Source: Streptomyces griseoluteus
GTDB taxonomy: Bacteria; Actinomycetota; Actinomycetes; Streptomycetales; Streptomycetaceae
Length of the DNA stretch: 64,000 nt
Assembly (NCBI RefSeq): GCF_004784465.1
Contig: NZ_SRRU01000002.1
Location: 620,001 to 684,000, forward strand
Direction: 5' to 3'
Below, piece after piece: positions 7,562 to 16,445 of this stretch (its first letter is position 1; the number at the start of each line of letters is the position of its first letter). Both the position numbers and the translations under genes were made by a program. The notes beneath the pieces are model-generated. The model was given only the letters and a program-made list of their open reading frames with translations. It had not been told where the DNA came from and ran no database searches.

Positions 7562-8928
7562 CGTCCCTCGTACTCCTTGGAGATCTGCTCGGCGAGCTGC
7601 TGGGACTTGCGCAGGGCCGAGTCGACCGACTGGCGGCCGGCGATGGCCGCGCTGATCTGCTGGGACACCTTGGTGCCGAGGTCGGTGAACTCGGGGATGC
7701 CGACGAACTGGATGCCGGGCGCGGGGCGCGGCTGGACGCCGGGGTCGGTGGGCCGGGCGTTCTCGATGGCCTCCTTGGTCATCTCCTGGAAGGAGGCGGC
7801 CTCCTTGCGGTACTCCGGGTTGGTGTACGTGGAGGCGCGCTTGCCCGCCGGGGCGTTGGCCCAGCCGCTGGTGTCGCCGACCAGCTGCTCGTACCGCTTG
7901 CTGGAGGCCCAGGAGACGAACTTCCACGCCTTGTCGGGGTTGCGGGAGGCGTGCTGGATGCCCCAGGCCCAGGTGTAGAGCCAGCCCGAGGACTTGGTCC
8001 GCTCCACCGGGGCGGGGGCGTAGCCGAGCTTGCCCTTGACCGGGGAGCCGCTGCCCTCCAGGAGTCCGGCCGCGGAGGTGGCGTCGTACCACATGGCGGT
8101 CTTGCCCTGGGTCATGTTGTTCAGGCACTCCGCGAAGCCGGACTGTGCGGCGCCGGACTCGCCGTGCTCACGGACCAGGTCCACATAGAACGTGACGGCC
8201 TTTTTGAACTCGGGGGAGTCCAGCCGGGCCTTCCAGTCCTTGTCGAACCAGGTGCCGCCGAAGGTGTTCACCACCGTGGTCAGCGGAGCCATGACCTCGC
8301 CCCAGCCGGGCAGGCCGCGCAGACAGATGCCCTTCATGCCGGGCTTGGCGCCGTCCGCCTTCGCGGCGAGATCGGCCACCTGCTGCCAGGTCGGATGCGC
8401 GGGCATCTTCAGGCCCTTGGCCGCGAAGATGTCCTTGCGGTACATGAGGAAGGACGACTCGCCGTAGAACGGCTGTCCGTACAGCTTGTTGTCGTCGCCG
8501 GTGAGCGACTGGCGCATGGGCTTGAGCACATCCTGCTCGTCGTACGCGTGGTCCTTCGCCACATAGCCGTCCATGTCGTGCAGCCAGCCGTTGCGGGCGT
8601 AGATCGGGATCTCGTAGTTGGACAGCGTGGCCACGTCGTACTGGCCGGCCTGGTTGGCGAAGTCCTGGCTGATCTTGTCGCGGACGTCGTTCTCGGGCAG
8701 CACGGTGAAGTTGACCTTGATGCCCGTCTCCTTGGTGAAGTGGGCGCGGGTCAGCTTCTGCAACTCGGTCATCTGCGGGTTGTTGACCATCAGTACGTTG
8801 ATGGAGTCGCCGCCGGAACCGGTCCCGCCCGCGCCGGCCCAGCAGCCGGAGAGAAGCGGGGCGAGCAGCGTCCCTGCGGCGGCCACGGCGAATGTGGTTC
8901 GCGGCCTCCGTCGGCTCGGGGTGCGCAT
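7558..8928 (-). CDS. Extracellular sugar-binding lipoprotein
   Basis: The 456-residue solute-binding protein is of the large sugar/polyol class. A twin-arginine-rich N-region and hydrophobic core end in the lipobox LLSGC, with lipidated Cys29, so it is anchored to the outer face of the membrane. Aromatic residues are common in the C-terminal lobe, as in sugar-binding proteins. Upstream is AGGAGC, a good ribosome-binding site. It is the first gene of the operon and lies 98 bp downstream of the DeoR-type gene, which probably controls it. Confidence 0.9.
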   Translation of the reverse strand: MRTPSRRRPRTTFAVAAAGTLLAPLLSGCWAGAGGTGSGGDSINVLMVNNPQMTELQKLTRAHFTKETGIKVNFTVLPENDVRDKISQDFANQAGQYDVATLSNYEIPIYARNGWLHDMDGYVAKDHAYDEQDVLKPMRQSLTGDDNKLYGQPFYGESSFLMYRKDIFAAKGLKMPAHPTWQQVADLAAKADGAKPGMKGICLRGLPGWGEVMAPLTTVVNTFGGTWFDKDWKARLDSPEFKKAVTFYVDLVREHGESGAAQSGFAECLNNMTQGKTAMWYDATSAAGLLEGSGSPVKGKLGYAPAPVERTKSSGWLYTWAWGIQHASRNPDKAWKFVSWASSKRYEQLVGDTSGWANAPAGKRASTYTNPEYRKEAASFQEMTKEAIENARPTDPGVQPRPAPGIQFVGIPEFTDLGTKVSQQISAAIAGRQSVDSALRKSQQLAEQISKEYEGR

Positions 8929-9026
8929 GGATCGCTCCTGGATATATGGGGACAGAAGGGCATGGCCGCGCGTACGGGTGCCCTCGGGGAGAGGTGGTGC
9001 GGAAAGCTGTGTGGTGCGGTGCTGTG

Positions 9027-9797
9027 TCAGACCCGGATGACCTGTGGCCCCAGGAGGGAGTACCGGTGGGCCTCGGCCGCCGGGAGCTGGGTGCTCGTGA
9101 CGATCGCGTCCACCGCGCCGACCTCCGCGAACCGGCAGAAGCTCACGGCCCCGAACTTGGTGTGCACCCCGGCGAAGACCGTGCGCCGGGCGGCCCGGAT
9201 GGCCTGCGCCTTCACCTCGCTGACGGCGGGGTCGGGCGTGGTCAGACCGTGTTCGCGGGAGATGCCGTTGGCGCCGAGGTAGGCGAGGTCCACCACGAAG
9301 CCGGCCAGCATCTTGGTCGTCCAGTGGTCGACCGTGGCGAGCGTGCCCGCCCGCACCCGGCCGCCCAGCAGCAGGACCGACACGTTCTCGGCCTCCGCCA
9401 GGGCGCCCGCGACGGGCAGCGAGGCGGTCACCACGGTCAGCGCCCGGCCGGTGGGCAGGGCCTCGGCGATGAGCTGGGGGGTGAAGCCCTCGTCGACGAA
9501 GACCGTCTCCGCGTCCCCGAGCAGCTCGGCCGCGGCGGCCGCGATCCTGCGCTTCTCGGGTACGTGGCTGGTGGCGCGGAAGGCGAGCGTGGTCTCGAAG
9601 GCGGCGCTCTCCACCGGGTAGGCGCCGCCGTGGGTGCGGCGCACCAGCCCGTGGTCCTCCAGCGCGCGCAGGTCCCGCCGGATGGTCTCCTTGGCCACGC
9701 CCAGCTCGTCGGCGAGCGCGGTGACGTCGACGGAACCGGTGGCCCGCGCCGCACGCACGATCTCGCGTTGGCGTTCCTCGGCCGTCCTGGTGTTCAT
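9027..9797 (-). CDS. DeoR/GlpR-family transcriptional regulator
   Basis: The 256-residue repressor-type protein has an N-terminal DeoR helix-turn-helix (about 1-57; ADELGVAKETIRRDLRALEDHGLV) and a C-terminal sugar-phosphate-sensing domain (GGRVRAGT, GANGIS and the terminal region). Members usually repress neighbouring sugar genes until a phosphorylated intermediate binds. ATG 9797 gives the standard N-terminus; ATG 9818, in frame, is an alternative, and neither has a strong ribosome-binding site. It reads in the same direction as the ABC operon and lies directly upstream. Confidence 0.9.
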   Translation of the reverse strand: MNTRTAEERQREIVRAARATGSVDVTALADELGVAKETIRRDLRALEDHGLVRRTHGGAYPVESAAFETTLAFRATSHVPEKRRIAAAAAELLGDAETVFVDEGFTPQLIAEALPTGRALTVVTASLPVAGALAEAENVSVLLLGGRVRAGTLATVDHWTTKMLAGFVVDLAYLGANGISREHGLTTPDPAVSEVKAQAIRAARRTVFAGVHTKFGAVSFCRFAEVGAVDAIVTSTQLPAAEAHRYSLLGPQVIRV

Positions 9798-10074
9798 GTC
9801 GTCACCCGCTCTCGTCATCGAGATGCCCGCTGGGATGCCCGTTCGGGCCCTGGGGGAAGTTCTACAGCGGACGCGGGGCGCTGACCAGGCCTGTTCCACG
9901 CCCGATCCTGCCCGTGTGTGACCGATCACGTCCCGGCGCGCCCGCCTCGGACCTGCGCGGCAGCGGGGTCCGGGGTGGGAGCGGGCGCGGTGCGTGCCCG
10001 AACGCGACCGCGGGCGGGCCCGTTTGGTGCCCGCCCGCGATCGTTTCCGGCCGTGGGGACGTTCGGTGTTGGGG
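9798..10074. other. Intergenic region upstream of the DeoR gene
   Basis: This 277-bp region holds the presumed DeoR-gene promoter and, at its upper end, a strong hairpin (10009-10039). No coding sequence is evident and no clear -35/-10 pair was recognised. Confidence 0.4.
10009..10039 (-). terminator. Hairpin terminator after the uronate-dehydrogenase-like gene
   Basis: Perfect 11-bp arms, CGCGGGCGGGC (10009-10019) and GCCCGCCCGCG (10029-10039), flank a 9-nt loop. It starts 35 nt beyond the stop codon at 10075 on the minus strand. It is GC-only with no T-run. Confidence 0.7.
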
Positions 10075-10884
10075 TCAGTACGGCCAGATCGGCGGGTCGG
10101 TGAGGAAGTGGCCGCCGAGGCGGTCGTTGGCCGGGTTCGCGGGGTCCAGTTCGCCCTGCTCGGCGATGAGCTTCGCGGCGTACGGCTCGGAGTCGTCCTC
10201 GGGGGTGTAGCCGAGGGCGCGGGCGGAGGTGAGGTCCCACCACAGGCGGGTGTTGGCGGAGGAGCCGTAGACCACGGTGTGGCCCACGTCCCCGGCGGTC
10301 AGGGCCGCGTGGAAGAGGCGGGCCGCGTCGGCGGGGCTGAGCCAGATCGAGAGCATCCGCACGCTGGTGGGCTCCGGGAAGCAGGAGCCGATGCGGACGG
10401 AGACGGTCTCGATGCCGTGCCGGTCCCAGTAGAGCTGGGCCAGGTCCTCGCCGAAGCACTTGGAGAGGCCGTAGAAGGTGTCCGGGCGGTGCGGGGTGTC
10501 CACCGGGATGCGGGGGCCGTCCGGCGCCGGGACGGGGGTGTCGCCGACCGCGTGGTTGGAGGAGGCGAAGACCACGCGGGGGACGCCCTCCAGCCGGGCG
10601 GCCTCGTAAAGGTGGTACGTGCCCTCGATGTTGGCCTTCAGGATCTTCTCGAACGGGGCCTCCAGGGAGATGCCGGCCAGGTGCAGCACCGCGTCCGTGC
10701 CGCGTACCGCTTCGCACAGGGCGTCCAGGTCGGCGAGGTCGGCGGTGATGGCGTCCGGGGCGTCGGGGACCGGGCGGGCGTCGAGAAGGCGGAGGTGGTA
10801 GCCGTGGGCCGGGAGCAGGGAGCGCATCAGGGTGCCCAGGCCGCCTGCGGCGCCGGTGAGCAGAAGGGTGCGGGGGGCGGGCAT
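10075..10884 (-). CDS. udh: Uronate dehydrogenase-like NAD-dependent SDR
   Basis: The product (269 aa) is an extended short-chain dehydrogenase. The NAD motif TGAAGGLG is at 10-17, and the catalytic Tyr138 and Lys142 are in YGLSK. Segments HLAGISLEAPFEKILKANI, VVFASSNHAVG and VRIGSCFPEP closely match my recollection of characterised bacterial uronate dehydrogenases, which oxidise galacturonate or glucuronate to the aldarate lactone. Length also agrees. It appears monocistronic, with its own terminator. A downstream aldarate route could end at the semialdehyde dehydrogenase encoded at 16446, but aldarate dehydratase genes are not in the window. Confidence 0.72.
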   Translation of the reverse strand: MPAPRTLLLTGAAGGLGTLMRSLLPAHGYHLRLLDARPVPDAPDAITADLADLDALCEAVRGTDAVLHLAGISLEAPFEKILKANIEGTYHLYEAARLEGVPRVVFASSNHAVGDTPVPAPDGPRIPVDTPHRPDTFYGLSKCFGEDLAQLYWDRHGIETVSVRIGSCFPEPTSVRMLSIWLSPADAARLFHAALTAGDVGHTVVYGSSANTRLWWDLTSARALGYTPEDDSEPYAAKLIAEQGELDPANPANDRLGGHFLTDPPIWPY

Positions 10885-11110
10885 GGGGGGTCTCCTTGCG
10901 TGGTCCGGCCATGAGGGGCGTTCACATACTTGGCGAAGTTAGAGAGGGGGCTCGGGAGGGTCAAGTGGGTTGGGGGATGCGGTCAATTGGCTGGTGGATA
11001 CGGGGTGCGCGTGACCTTGACCGCTGCGGCGGGGGCTCGTAGCGTTCACGCATGCGGACGTCGGTCAGCCTGCTGCCTGGTGGTGCGGTCGGGCCGCTGG
11101 AGGAGGACAC

Positions 11111-12262
11111 GTGCGGGCGTCGGCGTTCGTCTACCCCTGGGACGTCAACGGCGACCCCGGGGCTCCGGGCCGGATCGCCTCGCTGGGGGTCTCGCAGGTG
11201 ACTCTGGCCGCCGCCTATCACTCCACCCGCGCGCTGACCCCGCGACATCCTCGCCACCGGATCGTCACGGCGGAGTACGCGGCCGTGCTGTATCCCCCCG
11301 GCGATGTCTGGGCCGGCCGCGATCTCCGGCCCCACCCGGCCGGCGACTGGGCCCCCGGTGACGCCTTCGGCGAGGCGGCCTCGGCCCTCCTCTCCGCCGG
11401 TCTGGAGGTGCACAGTTGGGTCGTCCTCGCGCACAACTCCCGGCTGGGCGCGGAGCATCCGGACACCTCCGTCGTCAACGCCTACGGCGACCGGTACCCC
11501 TGGGCCCCCTGCATCGCCCAGCCCCGCGTCCGCGCCTACCTCACCGCTCTCGCGGCCGAGGCGGCGGTGCGTCCCGGCGCCACCGGTACCGAACTGGAGT
11601 CCCTCGGCTGGTACGGCCTCGCGCATCTCCACGCCCATGACAAGACGGGCGGGGTGCGGCTGGGGGAGGCGGGGCAGTACCTGACGTCCCTGTGCTTCTG
11701 CCCGGCCTGCGGGGAGGGGTACGGGCCGGACGCGGGGGAGTTGGCCGCGCGTGTCCGGGCCGCGCTGGAGCCGGTGTGGCGGGGGGCGGGGGACGGGGGC
11801 TGGGAGTACGTGGAGCGGGCGCTCGGCGCGGAGACGGCTGCGGCTGTGCGGGCGTGGCGCGAGTCGGTGGCCCGCACGCTCCAGGAGGAGGCGATCACCG
11901 CGGTGCGGAGGGCCGCCCCCGAGGGCTTCCGGGTCCTGCTGCACGCGGACCCGGTTCCGTACCACTGCGGCGCGAACGCGGGGGTGGACCCGGCGCACAT
12001 ACTCTCGCGGGCGGACGGTGTGGTCGTCCCCTGTGTGGACGGTGTGCACCGCCTGGCTCCGTTCGCTGAGCACGCGAAGGAGCGGACGGTCCTGGCGGCC
12101 AACCTGACGGTGGTATCGGGCATGGGCGGAAACCCCGCGCGCCTCGCCTCGGACGCGGCCCGTGCGCGGGGGGCGGGGGCGAACGAGCTGCGGCTGTACC
12201 ACGCGGGTCTGGCCTCGGACGCGGACTTGGCGGCGGTACGGGACGGGCTCGCGGGGTGGTGA
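11111..12262 (+). CDS. Conserved hypothetical protein, possible glycosidase-like TIM barrel
   Basis: This 383-residue protein has no signal peptide or membrane segment. GTG 11111 follows a strong GGAGGAGG ribosome-binding site. Order and spacing of features (an N-terminal FVYPWDV strand, ALLSAGLEVHSWVVLAHNS, NAYGDRYPWAPC, a Cys-rich CFCPACGEGYG near residue 197, LLHADPVPYHCG) resemble putative glycoside-hydrolase-like barrels in which a CFCP motif also occurs. No catalytic pair can be assigned with confidence. It is divergent from the uronate-dehydrogenase-like gene, which weakly suggests carbohydrate metabolism. Confidence 0.7.
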   Translation: MRASAFVYPWDVNGDPGAPGRIASLGVSQVTLAAAYHSTRALTPRHPRHRIVTAEYAAVLYPPGDVWAGRDLRPHPAGDWAPGDAFGEAASALLSAGLEVHSWVVLAHNSRLGAEHPDTSVVNAYGDRYPWAPCIAQPRVRAYLTALAAEAAVRPGATGTELESLGWYGLAHLHAHDKTGGVRLGEAGQYLTSLCFCPACGEGYGPDAGELAARVRAALEPVWRGAGDGGWEYVERALGAETAAAVRAWRESVARTLQEEAITAVRRAAPEGFRVLLHADPVPYHCGANAGVDPAHILSRADGVVVPCVDGVHRLAPFAEHAKERTVLAANLTVVSGMGGNPARLASDAARARGAGANELRLYHAGLASDADLAAVRDGLAGW

Positions 12263-12343
12263 GCGGGCATCGCGCCGATGAGTTTCGGACGGCCGGCCGG
12301 TCCCCCCTTCGTACACCCGGTGCGCACCTCTTGGGAGACCGAC

Positions 12344-12931
12344 ATGACCGACTCGCCCCTGGACCTCGGGCCGCAGGCCCGGATCGTGGCGCGGCTGGCC
12401 GAGGCCGTGAGCGATGAGCAGCTCGCGGCGCCGACGCCGTGCCCGGACACCCCGGTACGGAACCTGCTGGGGCACCTGCTGCACCTGTCCATCGCCTTCC
12501 GTGACGCCGCCCGCAAGGACCTGGGCGCCACGACCGACACGAACCCCAACGCAACCGTCCCCGACCTGCCCCCCGGCTGGCGCGAGGACCTCCCCAAGGC
12601 GCTGGACGAACTGGCCGACGCCTGGCGCGACCCCGCCGCCTGGACCGGCCGGACCCGCGCCGGCGGAGTAGACCTCTCCGGTGAGATCGCGGGAGCCGTG
12701 GCCGCCGACGAACTGGTCATCCACGGGTGGGACCTGTCCCGCGCCCTGGACCTCGCATACACCCCAGACCTCCCCGCCCTGGCCTCCGCCCACGGCTTCC
12801 TCCTCGCCGCGGCCGAAGACCCCGGCCGAGGCGACGGCCTCTTCGGCCCGGTGGTCCCGGTCCCACCGGAGGCCCCTCTCCTGGACCGAGCGGTGGGCCT
12901 GAGCGGCCGCGACCCCAAGTGGCGGGCGTAG
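12344..12931 (+). CDS. TIGR03086/maleylpyruvate isomerase-like metal-binding protein (DinB fold)
   Basis: The 195-residue protein has the four-helix DinB/MDMPI layout. PTPCPDTPVRNLLGHLLHLS (about 29-48) carries the N-terminal metal-binding His. DELVIHGWDLSRAL (about 124-137) carries the second conserved His motif. Members are thiol-dependent (mycothiol) enzymes or of unknown role. ATG 12344 is chosen for the GGGAGA ribosome-binding site 5 nt upstream and the standard family N-terminus. Confidence 0.82.
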   Translation: MTDSPLDLGPQARIVARLAEAVSDEQLAAPTPCPDTPVRNLLGHLLHLSIAFRDAARKDLGATTDTNPNATVPDLPPGWREDLPKALDELADAWRDPAAWTGRTRAGGVDLSGEIAGAVAADELVIHGWDLSRALDLAYTPDLPALASAHGFLLAAAEDPGRGDGLFGPVVPVPPEAPLLDRAVGLSGRDPKWRA

Positions 12932-13106
12932 GAGTCGCTCCACACGAGCCTCGGCCCTCTCCAGCACCCCGGGCACAACGCCCACCGCGAGGCGTGTGCC
13001 CGGGCCCACCCGCCCTGGACACCCGCCCCGCCCGGCGGGCACTGGCTTGATCTCGATCCTGCAACACCCGTCGCGCGGCAGCGCTTACGCGCGTAGAACA
13101 CCTGTC

Positions 13107-13904
13107 ATGCATAAATCACTGCGGATCGCGGCTGCCACCGCCGCCTGTGCGCTTGCCGGGGGTGCGCTGTACGGCGCCGGGGCGGCCACTGCCGGGCAGT
13201 CGACGGCGAACTCCACGCACGAGCCGTACAACATCGGGCTCCTGGTGAAGGACATCGACACCTACTACGGCACCACCGCCGACAGTGCGGGCAAGTACCA
13301 GGCGTCGCCCACCAGCCCGTACGCCAAGGACCTGGCGCAGATCGACGCCGACGCCAAGCGGTACATCGACAAGGCGGCCCGCAAGGCGCACCACCGGGGC
13401 GAGAAGCCGGCCGTGGTGTTCGACATCGACGACACCCTGCTGCTGAGCCTCGACTACGAGAAGCGCTACAACTACACGTACGACTCCGCCACCTGGAACG
13501 ACTACGTGAACCGCGCCGACCGCCCCGAGGTGTTCGGCAGCCCGGAGCTGGTGCGGTACGCCGCCGCCAAGGGTGTGACCGTGTTCTACAACTCCGGCCT
13601 GAGCGAGTCCCAGCGCGCCGGTGCGGTGGAGAACCTGAAGAAGGTCGGCGCCGACGTCAACCTGGACGCCGGCCACATGTTCCTCAAGGACAAGACCAAC
13701 CCGCCCGCCTACCTGTCCGGTTGCGCCACGCCGGGTACCTGGACCTGCACCACCGTCCAGTACAAGGGCGGCACCCGCAAGCACATCGAGCAGGACCTCG
13801 GGTACGAGATCATCGCCAACTTCGGCGACCAGTACTCCGACCTGGACGGCGGCTACGCCGACCGCACGTACAAGCTGCCCAACCCGACGTACTTCGTCTC
13901 CTGA
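13107..13904 (+). CDS. Secreted HAD-family acid phosphatase
   Basis: The product (265 aa) begins with a cleavable signal peptide (cleavage near residue 30). The HAD motifs follow in order: VFDIDDTLL with nucleophile Asp106 and Asp108, YNSGLSESQR (motif II), a Lys in FLKDKTN (motif III) and NFGDQYSDLDGG (motif IV). This is the class B/lipoprotein-e(P4)-type acid phosphatase layout, acting on phosphomonoesters outside the cell. No ribosome-binding site precedes ATG 13107. TAGAAC lies 7 nt before it, so a leaderless transcript is possible. It converges on the penicillin-binding protein gene. Confidence 0.85.
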   Translation: MHKSLRIAAATAACALAGGALYGAGAATAGQSTANSTHEPYNIGLLVKDIDTYYGTTADSAGKYQASPTSPYAKDLAQIDADAKRYIDKAARKAHHRGEKPAVVFDIDDTLLLSLDYEKRYNYTYDSATWNDYVNRADRPEVFGSPELVRYAAAKGVTVFYNSGLSESQRAGAVENLKKVGADVNLDAGHMFLKDKTNPPAYLSGCATPGTWTCTTVQYKGGTRKHIEQDLGYEIIANFGDQYSDLDGGYADRTYKLPNPTYFVS

Positions 13905-13922
13905 CGGACCCCGGCCGGCCCT

Positions 13923-13964
13923 GATGGCGGCGGCGCTCAGCTCCGCTTGAGCGCCGCCGCCATC
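13923..13964. terminator. Bidirectional hairpin overlapping the end of the PBP gene
   Basis: Perfect 17-bp arms (13923-13939 and 13948-13964) enclose an 8-nt loop. The lower arm includes the TGA stop (13937-13939) of the minus-strand PBP gene, and the upper arm lies in its last codons. It begins 18 nt after the stop of the plus-strand phosphatase, so it can serve both convergent genes. Confidence 0.75.
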
Positions 13965-15394
13965 ATCGCCCGGGCCACCGGAGCCGCGAGCCCGTTGCCG
14001 CTGACCTCCGAGCGGGCCGCGCCGGACTGCTCGACCATCACCGCCACGGCGACCTCCTGGCCCGTGCTGTCCGACTTGCCGTACGCGGTGAACCAGGCGT
14101 ACGGCGTCTCGCTGTTGTTGGGGCCGTGCTGGGCGGTGCCGGTCTTGCCGCCGACCGTCACCCCGTCGATGAGCGCGTTCCGGCCGGTGCCGTCCCGCAC
14201 CACCGTCTGCATCGCGGACTGGAGCTGTTCGGCGGTACGGGCGCTGACGATCCGCTCGCGGTCCGCGTCCCCGAAGTCCTGCAACACGTCGCCGTCGCCC
14301 GTGGTGAGCTGAGACACCATATGGGGCGCAACCAGCTCCCCGCCGTTCGCTATGGCGGAGGACACCATGGCCATCTGGAGCGGCGTCGCGGTGACGTCGT
14401 ACTGCCCGATGCCCGACAACGCGGTGAGCGCCTTGTCCATGTGGGCCGGATACACGCTCTGGTAGGCCCGCACCGGGACGTCCAGCTTGTCGTCGTCGAA
14501 GCCGAACTTCTCCGCCATGGCCCGCACCTTGTCCTGACCGAGGTCGACGGCGAGCTTGCCGAAGACGTTGTTGCAGGAGTACTGCAGGGCCACCCGGATC
14601 GAGGCGTTCTCGCAGGGCGCCGCGGTGTTCTCGTTCGGCAGCTCGCGGGTGGTGCCCGGCGGGGTGTAGGGCACCGGGCTGTCGGTGGGCCGGTCCACGT
14701 CCGGGTACAGCCCGTCCTCCAGCGCGGCCGCGGCGACGACCAGCTTGAAGGTCGAGCCGGGTGGCAGCGGCTGCCGCATCGCCCGGTTGACCAGCGGCTT
14801 CTCCTTGTCGGTGGTGAGCTTCTGCCAGGCCGTCCCCGCCGTGTTCGCGGCGGTCAGCGCCGAGGGGTCGTAGGACGGCGTCGAGACCATGGCGAGGATC
14901 TTGCCGGTCTTCGGGTCGATCGCCACCGCCCCGCCCTTGTTGCCGCCCAGCGCCCGGGCACCGGCCTTCTGCACGGCCGGGTCGATCGTGGTGATCACGT
15001 TGCCCGGATCGGCCCGCCGCCCGGTGACGGTGTCCATGACGGTGCGCAGCCGGGTGTCCGTGCCGTTGAGGAGGTCGGCGTAGACGCCTTCGAGCTGCGT
15101 GGGGGCGTACGCCTGCGAGGCGTAGCCGGTGACCGCCGCGTACAGCGGGCCGTCGGTGTACGTGCGCCTGTACGCGAGGTCGCTCCCGCCGGCCCGGCCG
15201 GAACCGGTGACCGCTTTGCCGGCCACGACGATGTCGCCGAGCGGGCGGGAGTAGGTACCGATGGCGTTCCGGCGGTTTTCGGGGGCGTCCGCGAGGGCCT
15301 TGCCGTCGTAGAACTGCACCCAGGTCGCCCGGATCAGCAGGGCGAGTACGAGCAGCAGGGAGAAGACGGCGGCGCGCCTGATCGTCTTGTTCAT
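13937..15394 (-). CDS. Class B penicillin-binding protein (PbpA/PBP2-type transpeptidase)
   Basis: The 485-residue protein is a D,D-transpeptidase that cross-links peptidoglycan on the outer face of the membrane. One N-terminal transmembrane helix spans about 8-25. A small PBP-dimer-like region follows, then the transpeptidase domain with active-site Ser214 in STFK, SCN at 273-275 and KTG at 417-419. The size and short N-domain match the actinobacterial PbpA group, whose genes usually sit beside ftsW/rodA; here none is adjacent. Streptomycetes carry several such paralogues. Confidence 0.9.
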   Translation of the reverse strand: MNKTIRRAAVFSLLLVLALLIRATWVQFYDGKALADAPENRRNAIGTYSRPLGDIVVAGKAVTGSGRAGGSDLAYRRTYTDGPLYAAVTGYASQAYAPTQLEGVYADLLNGTDTRLRTVMDTVTGRRADPGNVITTIDPAVQKAGARALGGNKGGAVAIDPKTGKILAMVSTPSYDPSALTAANTAGTAWQKLTTDKEKPLVNRAMRQPLPPGSTFKLVVAAAALEDGLYPDVDRPTDSPVPYTPPGTTRELPNENTAAPCENASIRVALQYSCNNVFGKLAVDLGQDKVRAMAEKFGFDDDKLDVPVRAYQSVYPAHMDKALTALSGIGQYDVTATPLQMAMVSSAIANGGELVAPHMVSQLTTGDGDVLQDFGDADRERIVSARTAEQLQSAMQTVVRDGTGRNALIDGVTVGGKTGTAQHGPNNSETPYAWFTAYGKSDSTGQEVAVAVMVEQSGAARSEVSGNGLAAPVARAMMAAALKRS

Positions 15395-15499
15395 GGCGCA
15401 GGGGAAGACGAGCCGGACCGCCGGTTCCGTTCCCTTCCCGACGCGGTTCTCATCACATGTTCAGATTTTTGGTGCCGAGGTCGTGTGCGCGGCGACCAC

Positions 15500-16273
15500 T
15501 CACAACCGCCGCGTGGCCAGCGTCAGCCGGTCCCGCGCGTCCAGCAGCGCGTCCTTGATCATCTGCTCGTGCGCCGGGGTGAGCCGGGCCACCGGGACCG
15601 AGCAGCTCACCGCGTCGCGGGCCGGGGTGCGGTACGGCACGGCGACGCCGAAGCAACGCAGGCCGAGGGTGTTCTCCTCGCGGTCCACGGCATAGCCCTG
15701 CTCCCGGACGCGGTGCAGCTCGGCGATCAGCTCCTCCCGGTCGGTCACCGTGTGCTCGGTGAGCGTGGGGAGCTTCTCGGGCAGCAGCGCCCGCACCTGG
15801 TCGTCGGTGTGCGTGGCGAGGAGCGCCTTGCCCAGCGAGGTCGAGTGCGCGGGGAGCCGGCGGCCGACGCGGGTGAAGGGGCGCAGGTAGTGCTGGGACT
15901 GGCGGGTGGCGAGGTAGACCACGTTGGTGCCGTCCAGCCGGGCCAGGTGGATGGTCTCCGTGGTGTCGTCCGCGAGCCGGTCCAGCGCGGGCCGGGCCGC
16001 CGCGACCACCTCGTCGCCGTCGATGTAGGAGGTGCCGACCAGCAGCGCCCGTACCCCGATGCCGTACCGGGTGCCGGTCGCGTCCGTCTCCACCCAGCCC
16101 AGCTCCACCAGCGTCCGCAGCAGCATGTACAGGCTGGACTTGGGATAGCCGACGGCCTCCTGCACGTCCGCCAGGGAGTGCATGCCGGGCCGCCCCGCGA
16201 AGTACTCCAGCAACTCCACCGTCCGCACCGCGGACTTGACCTGCGCCCCGCCGCCCGTCTCGGCTGCCGTCAT
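15500..16273 (-). CDS. IclR-family transcriptional regulator
   Basis: The product (257 aa) has an N-terminal winged helix (about 12-75; SLADVQEAVGYPKSSLYMLLRTLVELG read in two parts) and a C-terminal IclR effector domain with an LGLRCFGVAVPY stretch. ATG 16273 is chosen for AGGAG directly upstream; longer reading is probably not translated. It is divergent from the aldehyde dehydrogenase gene and lies 172 bp from it, so it likely controls that gene and itself. In this context the ligand may be a sugar acid or a pathway intermediate. Confidence 0.88.
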   Translation of the reverse strand: MTAAETGGGAQVKSAVRTVELLEYFAGRPGMHSLADVQEAVGYPKSSLYMLLRTLVELGWVETDATGTRYGIGVRALLVGTSYIDGDEVVAAARPALDRLADDTTETIHLARLDGTNVVYLATRQSQHYLRPFTRVGRRLPAHSTSLGKALLATHTDDQVRALLPEKLPTLTEHTVTDREELIAELHRVREQGYAVDREENTLGLRCFGVAVPYRTPARDAVSCSVPVARLTPAHEQMIKDALLDARDRLTLATRRL

Positions 16274-16341
16274 CGCTCCTGGACCCTTCGCTCGGCCGTC
16301 GCCCCAAGGCCGCGGACCCCTGTTGAGCAAGCCCCCGCCCC

Positions 16342-16395
16342 TATAGTCTCCCAACAGCTCATTCACCATCGGAGACGGCGTTCAGCATATCGAAC
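16342..16395 (+). promoter_or_regulatory. Candidate promoter and IclR operator
   Basis: A TATAGT hexamer is at 16342-16347. Downstream, the palindrome GTTC-AGCATATC-GAAC (16380-16395) has the size and symmetry of IclR-family operators. It lies between the divergent regulator and dehydrogenase genes. No well-spaced -35 was found, so the promoter part is tentative. Confidence 0.4.
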
Positions 16396-16445
16396 GAGCC
16401 GATGGCCGAATCCCCGCAGTGCGGCCTTGTCTGGAGGGAACCGCG

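Noticed and set aside
10885..11110. Additional small gene from ATG 11052 before the hypothetical gene at 11111
   Set aside because: The frame overlaps the strong ribosome-binding site and runs into the next gene in a different frame with no conserved features.
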